Notes under the pieces: model-generated
Seen by the model: the letters and a program-made list of their open reading frames with translations, nothing else
Database searches by the model: none
Told to the model about the DNA's origin: nothing
Source of the DNA: Pogona vitticeps
Taxonomy: Eukaryota > Chordata > Lepidosauria > Squamata > Agamidae
Reading direction: 5' to 3'
NCBI RefSeq assembly: GCF_051106095.1
Contig: NC_135785.1
Span: 218,723,045 to 218,787,044 of the forward strand
DNA: 64,000 nucleotides
Translations under genes and position numbers: made by a program
Shown: positions 56,301-64,000 of the stretch, in pieces
Numbering within the stretch: the first letter of the stretch is position 1
Layout of the letters: each line of letters begins with the position of its first letter

Positions 56301-59266
56301 TTCCACATCTTGTTTTGGAAGAGAGAATAGGTCTTCTCCATCTGCTATTTCCAATTATGCAATGTATTTGGTTTCTATATTGGCCATCTGGTGATACCCA
56401 CAAGTATAGCCATCTGTTTGAAACATGTTTGTGGTTGAAACATGTTTGTTGTTGAAGCAGGTGTTGTCTTTACAGAATTCTGTAAGTTGTTCTCTTGCTT
56501 TGCTTCTGACTCTTTGGTCAAATTCTTCAACAATGTTTGGTTCTGCTTTGTTTCCTACCTCTGTGTTACAGTTGTTTGTGATTATCAATATATCCTTTTT
56601 GGTATGTGGTTGGTTTCCTTCTTGCATACTTGCATAAAACCTTTTGATTTCTTTTGCAGCATCTAAGGTTGGAGCATAGACTTGAATTATGGTTATGTTA
56701 ATAGGTTTTCTTAGAAGTTTGATTTATATTCTTGGATCAGACTTTATATTATAGCCCCTAACTACCTCTGGTACATGTTGCCTCAGTATTAGAGCTGTGC
56801 CATTCCTTCTGATTTTATATTTTGTAAATGTCTGGCTGAAAATTTCATATTCCTGTTCACTTTAGTTCACTCACAGCATGTTTAAATGTTCTATTTCTTC
56901 TTTCCAGTTTACTTTGAGTCATACTTCTCACATTCTGTGTTCCATTTGTATGCGTCCTGTGGCAGCAAACCTTCCTTTCACTTCTGTGCATGGTAGTCAC
57001 TGGGTGTCCTTTTGATGTCAGTCTAGTGGCATCATTAGTGACAGTGCTATTCATACTTGTCCTTTGCTTTTCTTCTGTCACTGTTTGATTACCTTCTCAC
57101 CTGGAAATCTCATCTTCTAGCATTATCTCTTGTTCATTTCAAATTTTGTCATCATCAGGTTTTTAAAGTACATCATCTTCACAAATAATTTATCCTTGCC
57201 TTCTGTTGCGCAGTACTAACAACTGCTGCAGCCCTCCAGGACTTTCTCTGTCCCCATTACCATTGGAACTATCTTCTTTTTTCCTGGTGTGACTGTTAAA
57301 CCTGAAGAGGATGAATTCATCTTAGTCTAGTGCTCAGTATTGGCCATTCTGCCTTGGCCCCTTTGCATCCAGACTAGTAATAGAATCTGGCCTCCTGATG
57401 GTATTGCTTTTAGCTTCTCTGACTCAAACTATCTCAGCATGTTAATGTGAGCATCCAGGAGAAGGTAGTAAAACATAATTATGATTGAATATGATTTACA
57501 GTTTGCATGTGTTGCTGAAAAGAGGTTAATTGAAAACCAAAGTGAAGACTTCTGCTGTCCCCAGAATAGCGTTGGAAGGGGCAAGGAAATGGGGCAGATT
57601 TCAGATCCAACACTTACGTATTTAATCCTAAACATTAGTTTAGTGTTTTGTCCAAATATTGGAAACAGATGTTAGCAAATGAGGATTTTCTTAAAAAATA
57701 AAATAATGGAATGATGGGACTGCAGTTGAACGGATTACTATGCAAGGTGCATTCCAGAGTATTATTTTTTTGTAGTTCTGCATGTACAATGCGTATTAAA
57801 TTTGTAACTCAGGAATTTTCTTCTGAACGATCTGAATAGGTTTATAGTATTGTCACTGCAAAGTTTTAGCCACGTTTCCATATTTACAGTGCTATCTTTG
57901 ATGTTTGCTAGACAATGCAGGCGGTTAATAAAAAAATGGATCCTCAAAAGACATTGCAAACTATGCAGAACTTCCAGAAAGAGAACATGAAAATGGAGAT
58001 GACTGAGGAAATGAGTAAGTTATGTTTTCCCAGCAATATGTCTAAAACTGGTCCCTGTTTTTTTTTTATTGTGTTGCCAGGACTACCATGTCAGGAGAGC
58101 AATGTATTTAGTACATAGGCTTACATGTATTAACTTTTGAAATTGTTAATTTCATATATAGCTCAGTGCCCCATATTCTCCAGATTCGTTTTTCTCAAGT
58201 CTACAACTTAGTCTCCGTTTACTCTGCTTATAAAGTTAAAAAACTAAGCAAACATTCATTTATCCTGAGCTGTACTGTGTTGGCACTGAGGGGATGAACC
58301 TATAGAAGTTGAAACCTCACATCTGATTGAAATCACCCACGTTTACATTTTTTCTCATAGTCTGTTTGAAACTATGCAGAACTTACATATTTTTTACTAT
58401 GATTAGTTCAAAGAAAACAAGTCTCACGTTGTGATTTCACATCTGATTTACTGACTAGGGTTTAATCTTGGCCATGATGATGAAGGATTTTTAAGTTTCA
58501 TGATTCCCTAAGTTGAAATACTATGCCTGTCACTGATGAGCAGGGAGAGAATTTCTTTGATGGTCATATTTTTTTTTCTGCAACCTACGTTTGAGCTTAT
58601 GAGTGGGTTTGAACATGTTTATGAATAATTTGGTGAGAAAGGCCAGATTGCTCATAACCATGTTTGAACTTGCTTATGGATTAAGATGTAGTTTGCAGAG
58701 AAAATGTGAAATGTCATAGGTGTCCTCACCCTACTGATGAGGACAAATGCCCAATCTCCCTGCAAATGGTCAATAAAGCAAGTATATCACAAAGCTACTA
58801 TATGGTGGGACATAGAAGTGATATGAGAGACTTTGGCAGAATATTATTGTTTCTGTACAAATGGAGCTCTGGTTTTTATCTCTCTTTCAAGTCAATGATA
58901 CCCTAGATGACATCTTTAATGATTCTGATGAAGAACAGGAAAGTCAGGATATTGTGAACCAAGTCCTTGATGAAATTGGAATTGAAATATCTGGAAAGGT
59001 AGGAGTCAGATGATATTTTCCGATTTCCTTGCCTCTGCTTTTTGAATAAGGGTTACAGCAGCTTTTCTTCAATCTGCATGTTGTTTTTAGGATTGCTGGG
59101 TGTCATATTGTTTGCCTAAATTAAGCTTTTCTTTATATTTTCTTTTCAATAGATGGCCAAGGCTCCTTCAGCTGCTAGAGGCATGCCATCTGCATCTACA
59201 TCACAAAGTGCCACAATTTCAGATGAAGAGATTGAACGGCAACTCAAAGCTCTGGGAGTAGATTAA
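40140..59266 (+). CDS. CHMP2B: CHMP2B, charged multivesicular body protein 2B (ESCRT-III)
   Basis: Spliced CDS: 40140-40173, 51529-51620, 52088-52282, 57912-58014, 58892-58998, 59153-59266. It encodes 214 residues; the human protein, as I recall, has 213. CHMP2B is a cytosolic ESCRT-III subunit that polymerises on endosomal and other membranes and helps drive scission in multivesicular body formation, in concert with VPS4. The N-terminus MASLFKKKTVDD and the basic, helical first half (to about residue 107) are typical of Snf7-family proteins. An acidic stretch follows (about 143-160, NDTLDDIFNDSDEEQESQD), and the C-terminal ISDEEIERQLKALGVD (199-214) is the MIT-interacting motif bound by VPS4. 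All introns are GT-AG with phases 1, 0, 0, 1, 0. The start has a strong context (GCCGCTGCCATGG). The extra residue relative to human lies in the variable SASTSQSATIS linker. Confidence 0.97.
40506..40584 (+). repeat. 79-bp near-perfect hairpin in CHMP2B intron 1
   Basis: The outer arms ATTCAAGTTGAAAT (40506-40519) and ATTTCAACTTGAAT (40571-40584) pair perfectly. The inner arms AGATTTCAAGGTTGGAG (40522-40538) and CTCCAACCTTGAAATCT (40543-40559) pair perfectly around a 4-base GTGG loop. A 2-base versus 11-base asymmetric bulge separates the two stems. Confidence 0.9.
41690..42390 (-). mobile_element. LTR-retroelement gag-like fossil, partial
   Basis: On the minus strand, two adjacent open stretches encode charged, coiled-coil-like sequence rich in Glu and Arg (for example EEIEELTEEIQRVR-like and EAREWRRRLREEKESVRRE-like pieces) with Pro-rich segments. 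This composition resembles the N-terminal gag region of Gypsy/Ty3-like or retrovirus-like elements of reptiles. It is also locally much more C/T-rich on the plus strand than the surrounding intron. No LTRs, pol or env were recognised, so it looks partial and broken. The class is tentative; a captured host coiled-coil sequence is the alternative. Confidence 0.35.
42468..42645 (+). mobile_element. Sauria-type SINE
   Basis: tRNA-like head (TGTGATATAGTGGATAGTAG and a B-box-like GTTCAAATCC), body TTTCACTTACCTTGAAAGCC, tail AAGTCGATTCTGACTTGATG then GCACATAAC. The tail equals the BovB 3' end at 1203. Confidence 0.75.
42698..42860 (+). mobile_element. Sauria-type SINE
   Basis: Head CTCAGCTAGTTAGATATCTG with a B-box-like GGTTGGGAGTTCAGTTTC, body TACTTCTGAGTATTCACTAC, tail TCGTCGTAAGTCAAAATTGA then CTTGACAGTG. 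Confidence 0.75.
42885..43060 (+). mobile_element. LINE-related dispersed repeat fragment
   Basis: Contains GTGAGGGAGTTCTACCACTT and GAGAAGGGCCTTTTCTGATG, a common 3' UTR-type block of reptilian L2/CR1 LINEs by my recollection. Assignment is weak. Confidence 0.4.
43326..43525 (+). mobile_element. Sauria-type SINE
   Basis: Head GGAGTGCGGTGTTGTGGATA with a B-box-like GGATTTGAATCC, body TATCTCACTTACCTTGGAAA, tail ending ATGGCACATAACACAG. The 180-bp spacing and order resemble the 42468 copy. Confidence 0.75.
44683..45131. mobile_element. Tigger/mariner-like element, 449 bp
   Basis: The left end CAGTAGTGCCTCACTTGACG and the right end (AGGGCACGACTG) are inverted, with TA on both sides (44681-44682 and 45132-45133). 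Internal GATCGTCGTAAAGC blocks mirror the left sub-terminal GTCGTCAAACG. Confidence 0.75.
45496..45793 (+). repeat. 149-bp tandem duplication, nearly identical
   Basis: Copy 1 runs 45496-45644 and copy 2 45645-45793. Both contain CTCTCAAGACATTTGTAACA and GAGTGAGTTTTGATGGCACC. Only one or two bases in the poly-A stretch differ, so the duplication is recent. Confidence 0.95.
47205..47345. mobile_element. palindromic MITE, family A, copy 3
   Basis: Left end GGCTGAAATCCTGTTGCTAA, right end GAGCAACAGGGTTTTGGTC, ATT on both sides (47202-47204 and 47346-47348). Shares AACTTATGGAGGA-TTGACTCACC with copy 2. Confidence 0.7.
47749..48002. mobile_element. TA-flanked MITE, 254 bp
   Basis: The left end CCCTGTTTCCCCGAAAATAA and the right end (TTATTTTCAGGGAAACATGG) are inverted with two or three mismatches. 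TA flanks both sides (47747-47748 and 48003-48004). An AATAAGCCCTA motif recurs inside in both halves. Confidence 0.85.
48211..48556. mobile_element. Tigger/mariner-like MITE, 346 bp
   Basis: The left end CAGTGGTGCCTCGCAAGATG and the right end (CATCGTCTTGCAAGGCACCA) are near-perfect inverted repeats. TA flanks both sides. An internal block with TTAGATTTCAGTGCATTCCA occurs twice (about 48346 and 48452). Confidence 0.9.
48720..48830 (+). repeat. dispersed repeat fragment, class uncertain
   Basis: GTCCTATGGCACATTTAAGA, TTTATTTGGAGTAAACTTTT and CACAAGTCTTCAGATGTATA. Similar diverged pieces occur near 6345, 26010 (inverted) and 39255. I remember this block from reptile genomes but cannot give the class with confidence. 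Confidence 0.45.
49128..49190 (+). repeat. fragment of the repeat at 61140-61700
   Basis: GAGAGATGGGCATGAACCTC followed by AGTTTGGATATTCGTGCCG, like the reverse of the terminus CCCATCTCTA at 61683-61692. Confidence 0.4.
50044..50095. repeat. (GATA)n microsatellite, interrupted
   Basis: GATA units with GCAT and ACAT interruptions. Confidence 0.9.
50375..50590 (-). mobile_element. Sauria-type SINE, antisense
   Basis: Tail side CTGTCAAGTCAGTTCTGACT, body TACTTAGAAGTGGTTTACCA and TTCTGTGGGCACCCTGGGAC, then the head side with an inverted B-box-like GGGGGATTGACC. Nearly full length. Confidence 0.8.
51529..51620 (+). CDS. CHMP2B: CHMP2B coding exon 2
   Basis: Completes D12 and encodes IIKEQNKELRGTQRAIVRDR then AALERQEKQL (residues 13-42). 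Acceptor TATTTCAG, donor GTAAGC. Confidence 0.96.
51731..51875. mobile_element. hAT-type MITE in CHMP2B intron 2
   Basis: The left end CAACGTTCCCTCTACTTTTC and the right end (GCTTAGAGGGAATGTTG) are inverted. The flanks ATCTCTGG (51723-51730) and GTCTCTAG (51876-51883) agree at 6 of 8 positions, a decayed 8-bp duplication. It fills about a third of the 467-nt intron. Confidence 0.7.
52088..52282 (+). CDS. CHMP2B: CHMP2B coding exon 3
   Basis: 65 codons, residues 43-107, from ELEIKKMAKTGNKEACKVLA through RKQKTRTYAVSSKVTSMSTQ to KMAGAMSTTAK. Acceptor ACATAG, donor GTAAGC. Phase 0 on both sides. Confidence 0.97.
52945..53381 (+). mobile_element. L2/CR1-type LINE 3' end inside the hAT element
   Basis: Encodes the LINE ORF2 C-terminal motif (TEIRLAPSLGIFKSQLKTWL) in the frame at 52869-53120. 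A 3' UTR follows, with GTGAGCCACCCAGAGCAGAC and GGGCGGCATATAAATGCAAT, and then a (CAAT)n tail (53319-53381). Confidence 0.8.
53319..53381. repeat. (CAAT)n LINE tail microsatellite
   Basis: About 15 uninterrupted CAAT units directly after the LINE end. Confidence 0.95.
54328..55310 (+). other. CHMP2B intron 3, unnamed stretch
   Basis: No recognised exon or element end. Confidence 0.4.
55311..55835. mobile_element. Tigger/mariner-like element, 525 bp
   Basis: The left end CAGTGGGGTCTCTACTTAAG and the right end (CTTAAGTAGAGACCCCACTA) are inverted over 23 bp with one mismatch. TA flanks both ends. The ACTTAAGAAC motif recurs many times in both orientations. Confidence 0.9.
55870..57465 (-). mobile_element. 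BovB LINE, 5' half, antisense
   Basis: Collinear with 3090-4420 of the first copy: ATTATAACAGTTCTCTTTGA near 55984, GGCCATCTGGTGATACCCAC at 56383 and GGCATCATTAGTGACAGTGC near 57029 all have close matches there. It covers the endonuclease half and extends to a 5' region ending at about 57465 (CATCCAGGAGAAGG). It lacks the RT half; stops are frequent. Confidence 0.75.
57912..58014 (+). CDS. CHMP2B: CHMP2B coding exon 4
   Basis: Residues 108-141 (TMQAVNKKMDPQKTLQTMQN, FQKENMKMEMTEEM) plus the first base of codon 142. Acceptor TTGCTAG, donor GTAAGT. Confidence 0.97.
58892..58998 (+). CDS. CHMP2B: CHMP2B coding exon 5
   Basis: Completes I142 and encodes NDTLDDIFNDSDEEQESQDI and VNQVLDEIGIEISGK (143-177). 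Acceptor CTCTTTCAAG, donor GTAGGA (a weaker donor). Confidence 0.96.
59153..59266 (+). CDS. CHMP2B: CHMP2B coding exon 6, with stop
   Basis: Residues 178-214, MAKAPSAARGMPSASTSQSA then TISDEEIERQLKALGVD, followed by TAA. Carries the VPS4-binding MIM. Acceptor TTTTCAATAG after a 154-nt intron. Confidence 0.97.
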   Translation: MAKAPSAARGMPSASTSQSATISDEEIERQLKALGVD

Positions 59267-61020
59267 CCGCATGGTGACATGCAGTCTGCCTTATGCAGTT
59301 ACTTCAGTGTCAGCATGCATGTGAACCTCTGATGCAGGTTTCAATAAAAACCAAATTCCCTTGCAAACCCTGCCTAAGCCATTAAGTGTGACCATAAACT
59401 GTAGAGGCAGCTGAGAAAAAAAATATAGTTATTATTGAAAGAACAATACAAAGTATGTGTGGATTTGTGAACACAGAATTTGTATACTGTGACTAAATTT
59501 GGATCGACAGCAAACAGGCATGTTTGTTACATGTGGTCTAAATTTGGATGTGTTGTGTTTTTACTCTCCAAAAACTTTTTGCTGGAAGAATTCTCCTTTT
59601 CCTTTCTGTTTCTAACATTTTAAGTTATTGCAAGCAGCAAGGTGTTTTATTTATGTGTCCATTGCAAATACACTAAGACTTCTTAATTTAGGGTATGACG
59701 TAAATGAAACTTCACTTTCACCTGGAAGGTGGCAGCTGTTGTCTTCAAGTAAAGGACAGATAAAAGTTTTGATAGCCTTTCATTAAGCGCCTTTAAATAA
59801 AGTAATTCTTGACTCAACCTTGTGTTAAAATACGTGTGCATTTCTGGCATTACCTAAGATTTGAATACAGTACAGCTGTCCAACTCCTGGAAGCAAAGTA
59901 TTTTATGTTAGGAAAATTCATTGTAAGAAAGGTACTGAAAACTTCCATTGTACTGTATCAAAACTAACTTGAAGAGAAGCCTGTGCCTTTGTGTACATAG
60001 ACCTTGGTTTCTTTTAATTAAGCTTTGAATTGTGAAAAAAGTAATGTCAAGCCATTATCTCAATCTACATAGCACTGATAGTTATGTAAATCCAGCTGCA
60101 GTTGCTGCTACCAAGTATGTAAAAGATTTCAGTACCTGGAAATAGCATTTTCTTTTCATGAAATAGGATTTGTACATACTGCTATGCGGTATTTTTCCTA
60201 GATAAAGTGTTGTTTTTGAAAATATACTTCACTGTCCAATGTAGTCTGTATGTTCTGTGTCAAATCCAATTCTAACACATTTTCAGAAAATGGCATATTT
60301 GATGTTAATGGCTTTATCTGGATTTAAAATTGCACCTAATATAGTCAAATAGTGGATATCTTGATGTGTTAAGGGTGTAGCAAGATTACAGCACAACCTT
60401 CTTCACAGCTGTGGAACTGACACTGGTCATGTAAATACAAATAAAGAAGATGACTGCTGATTGTTAAAGAATGGGACAAAGCAATTACTATGGCTGTATC
60501 ACCTGATCATGTACTGCATTAGGAGTAGAGCATTATCAGTAATATTTGTGAGTCCAGATCTCCATTTTAAAATGCAAGTATGATTTTTCTGCTTAAATGT
60601 GGGGTCAGAGGATCTCATGTGCAAAAATAATTAGATTTTGTAATGATATTAAAAAACTTTATATGGCGCTGTGGCTACTTTGGGTAAGTTTTTCTTTCTA
60701 TGGATTTTGTAAAAAAATCAAATAAATTCCTTTAAGTCCTCCAGTGCTATTTTGTTTTGATAGATTAAACAATCTGAAAATATTCACTGATAAGCAACTT
60801 AAGCTGCAGCTTTCTACACACTTCAGAATGACCACCACTGAATTCTCTGGTGCTCTTGAGTAGATTCATATAGGAGTCTGCTGCACAGGAAATGCAAGAA
60901 CACCCATTATGACCTTCTTCAGTTAATGTACTGTAAATACCAATGTGATAAATACAGGTAATCAGCTGTGCTATCCTCTGGTCATATCCTTGTTCACAAT
61001 ATTCAAACCATGAATAAAGT
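59267..61020 (+). other. CHMP2B: CHMP2B 3' UTR and flank with alternative poly(A) signals
   Basis: AATAAA occurs at 59343, 59796, 60440, 60721 and 61013. The 59796 signal, followed within about 25 bases by a GT-rich stretch (CCTTGTGTTAAAATACGTGTG), looks the most plausible single site. Which are used cannot be read from sequence alone. No transposon was recognised in this stretch, in contrast to the introns. Confidence 0.5.
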
Positions 61021-61139
61021 CAGGAACATATTGATTCTGTGTTCCTACAGAAAAGTATACATCAACAGAAGAGTAATATAAACTTAAGGAGCAGAACATG
61101 AGATTCATCCACATAAAAGTATTATAAATGCTGCTTCAG

Positions 61140-61700
61140 ACAGTACTGAAAAGTATTTGGGGACGAATATAAAAATGAATCTCGATTTTCAATGAATATT
61201 GCTGATTCGTTAGATATTTGTTTCTTCGTATTCTTGAGGTCCAGAGACCCTGATGAATATGAAGCAATGAATATAACCCTTGTATATCTGTCCCTTTGTC
61301 TATCAGACTTCCCTCTTCTTCAGGCATAGGAAAAGGAGGGAAGAGGGACCCAAGCATCCCCCAACCCCGCTGCCTTTGTGGCGGCATAGGAAGAGGAGGA
61401 AAAGGTCAAAGTGATCCCCCAGCCCTGCCACCTTTGCAAAGGCAGTGGGGCTGGGGGATCGCTTGGGTCCCTCTTCCACTTCGTATGCCTACATGGCATA
61501 GGAAGGCTGTAGGGGCTAGGGCTTTTTTTTTTAAAGCTAGCCCCATGGACTGTCTAAAAAAATATGACCTGACAAACTGATGAATCAATTCGTGTTCATC
61601 AGGCCTCTGGGGGGCAGTTCATGGGCCGTCATGTTTGACAACCCACGAACGAAGACGCAGCGCCATTTTGGTGCTCTGTTCCCATCTCTAATAAGGATGT
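61140..61700. mobile_element. hAT-like non-autonomous element, limits uncertain
   Basis: The right end GGTGCTCTGTTCCCATCTCT is preceded by GTTTGACAACCCACGAACGA. The left part carries GAATATGAA/GAATCT-type blocks (GGGGACGAATATAAAAATG). The centre has inverted GGGGGATCGCTTGGGTCCCT (61454) against GGACCCAAGCATCCCCC (61346). No clean target duplication was found. Confidence 0.5.
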
Positions 61701-63310
61701 TATTCTTTGCGTCCAAATGGCATACGAACCTCAGGTGACTACGTGGCCCATGCCAGCCTCCTGTCAATTTGCCAGAATTGTGAAGTGACTTAAGAAGGCT
61801 GCCACATCAAGATATTGCTAAACACTTCCTTGGCTCTGTGTAGGGTCCAAGGAAGTGGGGGGACAGCGATTTAAGTGTATTAGGGCAGTACATACTTACA
61901 TCACTTTAAAAAAAAATAAAAGAGCAATGGAAAACCTCCTCCCAGTGGATATGAATCTGGTTGGTATGTGACAAGAAACCCATCCAACAAAATAAGCATT
62001 CTTCCACTTCTTATCTGGATAATACAACTTTCTTGTGTATTTTTACTAACACAATGACATTAATGGGTTAAATGTCTCAATGAAACCTTTCTGTCCTCAC
62101 CTTTGCTACTCTGTTGTGCTGTAAGATATGAGTTGTATGCTTACGGAGCTATTTGAACTGGCTCCTTAGAGGGATGTGCAATGCATGCTGCCTGCATGAT
62201 CCTTTCTGCAGCTTTTGGAATAAGATCTACATACTTTGGCTTTCTTGTGTCAACCAATGCACAGGTAATTGCTGCGTTGATTCCAGGGTAAGACTCAAAG
62301 GAGGATAAACAGCTGCCTTATTGGGTCAACTTCCTCTTGGTAATAGCAAGCTTCTAATCCTTGCTGGGCTTCTCTAAGCAGAAATCAGAATGCAAATGAG
62401 TGAAGTAGCTTAAATATGCATGTCAGAAACATAGATTATGTCTTCACTATAAGCCTTTTCCATATTAATTTTTTTGGCAATATTTTAACCAGCAGGATCC
62501 TTTGTCATTTTCTTAAGTATTCAGCCACAGCTACTTTAAGCAGCTTTTGACTTAAGGGACCTGTCAACTAGGAGAGCACTCATCAAGTGGCTAATAAGCC
62601 TGGTCACAGTGGGAGCTGACAGTTATTTCACTCTCTCCCCCTGTTCTAGAAAATCTCTTAATTCCTGCAGTTTCTCCTCCTCTCCTACACAATCTCAGAC
62701 TTGTAGCAGGAAAGACTTTATGCTGTAACTTATTTAGCTAGTTTAGCTATCCATGGTACTAATACAAGTACTGGGATTTACACGACCACAGTAATAAAAA
62801 AGCCAGAAGAATTTTCCCATAGTTTTGGGCTTTCAAATCTCCATCTCAGTATGTATCCAGACTGAAACATGGTATAAAGAGCACTTGTAACCTGTAGGTC
62901 TTCCAAAATATTCAGGGCTTACAGATGGATGCAGCACTTCTGAAATACAGAGTATGGGCAAGAAGTATGTACGCCACCTGTTGAACAGCAGAAGAGATTG
63001 TAGTTGCCAGTACAGGGAATCCTAAATATGTCCCTCTTGGAGTTTCAGTTCTGCTGTATTATATATTTATGCTGGTCATTTAATGATGACAGTCACACAG
63101 TGAGGCAACTGTGCTACTCTTTTGCTTCCCATCAGCAACTGAGCCCATTTGAACAAATTAACTTTCTGGGTGGGGGTGGTTTTGTGGGATCTGTTGATCA
63201 AAATATATCCAGCAGCTGTATCAAACATGAATTGAATGCTAGCTTTTATATGGAATAATTGTTTCAATGATTAAGGTGTTTATCAGCTGATTTCACTGGA
63301 TTAGATTTGT
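61701..63310. other. intergenic DNA, nothing recognised
   Basis: A/T-rich. No POU-domain or homeobox coding stretch was seen on the minus strand, although POU1F1 would be the expected next gene from mammalian and avian order. Confidence 0.4.
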
Positions 63311-63314
63311 ATCT

Positions 63315-64000
63315 CATAGAATCAAAGAATAGTGAAGTTGGAAATGACCTATAAGGCCATCAAGTCCAACCCCTTGCTCGATGTGGGAATACAAATCAAA
63401 GGATATCTGCCAGGTGGTTGTCTAAATTTCTCGTGAATGCCTCTAGTGTTGGAGAACTCACCACCTCTCAAGGTAATTGGTTCCACTGTCTTACTACTCT
63501 AACAGTTAGGAAGTTTTTCCTGATATTCAACTGAAATCTGGCTTTCTGCAACTTGAGCCCATTGTTGTGTGTCCACTCTCGGATGATTGAGAATAGATCC
63601 TGCTCTTCCTCTTTATGACAGCCTTTCAAGTATTTGAAAAGTGTTATCATATCACCCCTCTATCTTATTTTCTCAAGGTGAAACATGCCAAATTCTTTGA
63701 GTCTTTCCTCATAGGATTTGGTTTCCATCCCCCTGATCATCCTTGTTGCCCTCCTCAGAACGTGTTCCAATTTGTCAATCTTTGGTGTGGTGTCCAGAAC
63801 TGGACACAATACTCAAGGTGAGGCCTAACCAGTGCTGAATAGAGGGGAAGTAGCACTTTGTGGGATTTGGAAACTATACATCTGTTAATACAGCTTAAAA
63901 TAGCATTGGCCTTTTTTGTAGGCACATCATACTGTTGGCTTGTATTCAGTTTGCGATGTATGACAATTCCAAGATCCTTCTTGCTTGTAGTATTGCTGAG
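63315..64000 (-). mobile_element. CR1 LINE 3' part, antisense, cut by the window end
   Basis: Starts with the inverted CR1 terminus (CATAGAATCAAAGAATAGTG, then GGCCATCAAGTCCAACCCCT). On the minus strand it encodes the ORF2 C-terminus VRVVRQWNQLP near 63470 and, further up, the conserved CR1 block (GTGTCCAGAACTGGACACAA, GGCATTGG). Well preserved; continues beyond the window. Confidence 0.9.

Noticed and set aside
61701-63310. Expected POU1F1 last exon downstream of CHMP2B
   Set aside because: No homeodomain-coding sequence found on the minus strand; it probably lies beyond the window.

Overview
The window reads as nuclear DNA of a squamate reptile, probably a lizard; species is not resolved. 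The evidence is the repeat mix: an antisense BovB/RTE LINE, tRNA-derived SINEs ending in the same 3' tail as that LINE (Sauria-SINE type), CR1 and L2-type LINE ends, Penelope-like tails, and many hAT- and Tigger/mariner-like non-autonomous DNA transposons. Spliced exons and low coding density fit a vertebrate.

The one complete gene is CHMP2B on the plus strand. Six coding exons between 40140 and 59266 give an ESCRT-III protein of 214 residues with canonical GT-AG splice sites. It starts in a CpG-rich promoter (about 39490-40480) holding three evenly spaced TCACGTG boxes, and ends in an A/T-rich 3' flank with several AATAAA signals. Intron 1 is 11.4 kb and intron 3 is 5.6 kb; both are loaded with transposon relics.

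Layout: 1-1200 nothing recognised; 1200-4420 antisense BovB carrying a nested Penelope tail and a nested hAT MITE; 4420-8140 intergenic with a large (TG)n; 8140-9700 a palindromic MITE, a Sauria SINE, an orphan MHC class I alpha-1 exon and an unclassified repeat; 9700-17560 mostly unique; 17560-19570 a Tigger-like element, an L2-type tail and a Penelope fragment; 19570-28000 microsatellites and SINE/LINE tails; 28000-32690 repeat-poor; 32700-38560 CR1, a Penelope fold-back, a 300-bp SINE and a hAT nested in a SINE; 38560-39490 unique; 39490-61020 CHMP2B with its flanks; 61100-64000 a hAT-like repeat, unique DNA and an antisense CR1 running off the end.

No RNA gene, CRISPR array or operon was seen. 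Apart from CHMP2B and the MHC exon, the short open frames look like chance or repeat-derived frames. In other vertebrates, as I recall, CHMP2B lies between VGLL3 and POU1F1; I could not identify an exon of either here. I did not find a clearly new biological system. The best leads are the triple TCACGTG promoter array, a near-perfect 79-bp hairpin in CHMP2B intron 1, the orphan MHC class I exon, two RTE/SINE partner tails readable in one window, and a three-copy palindromic MITE family with 3-bp target duplications.
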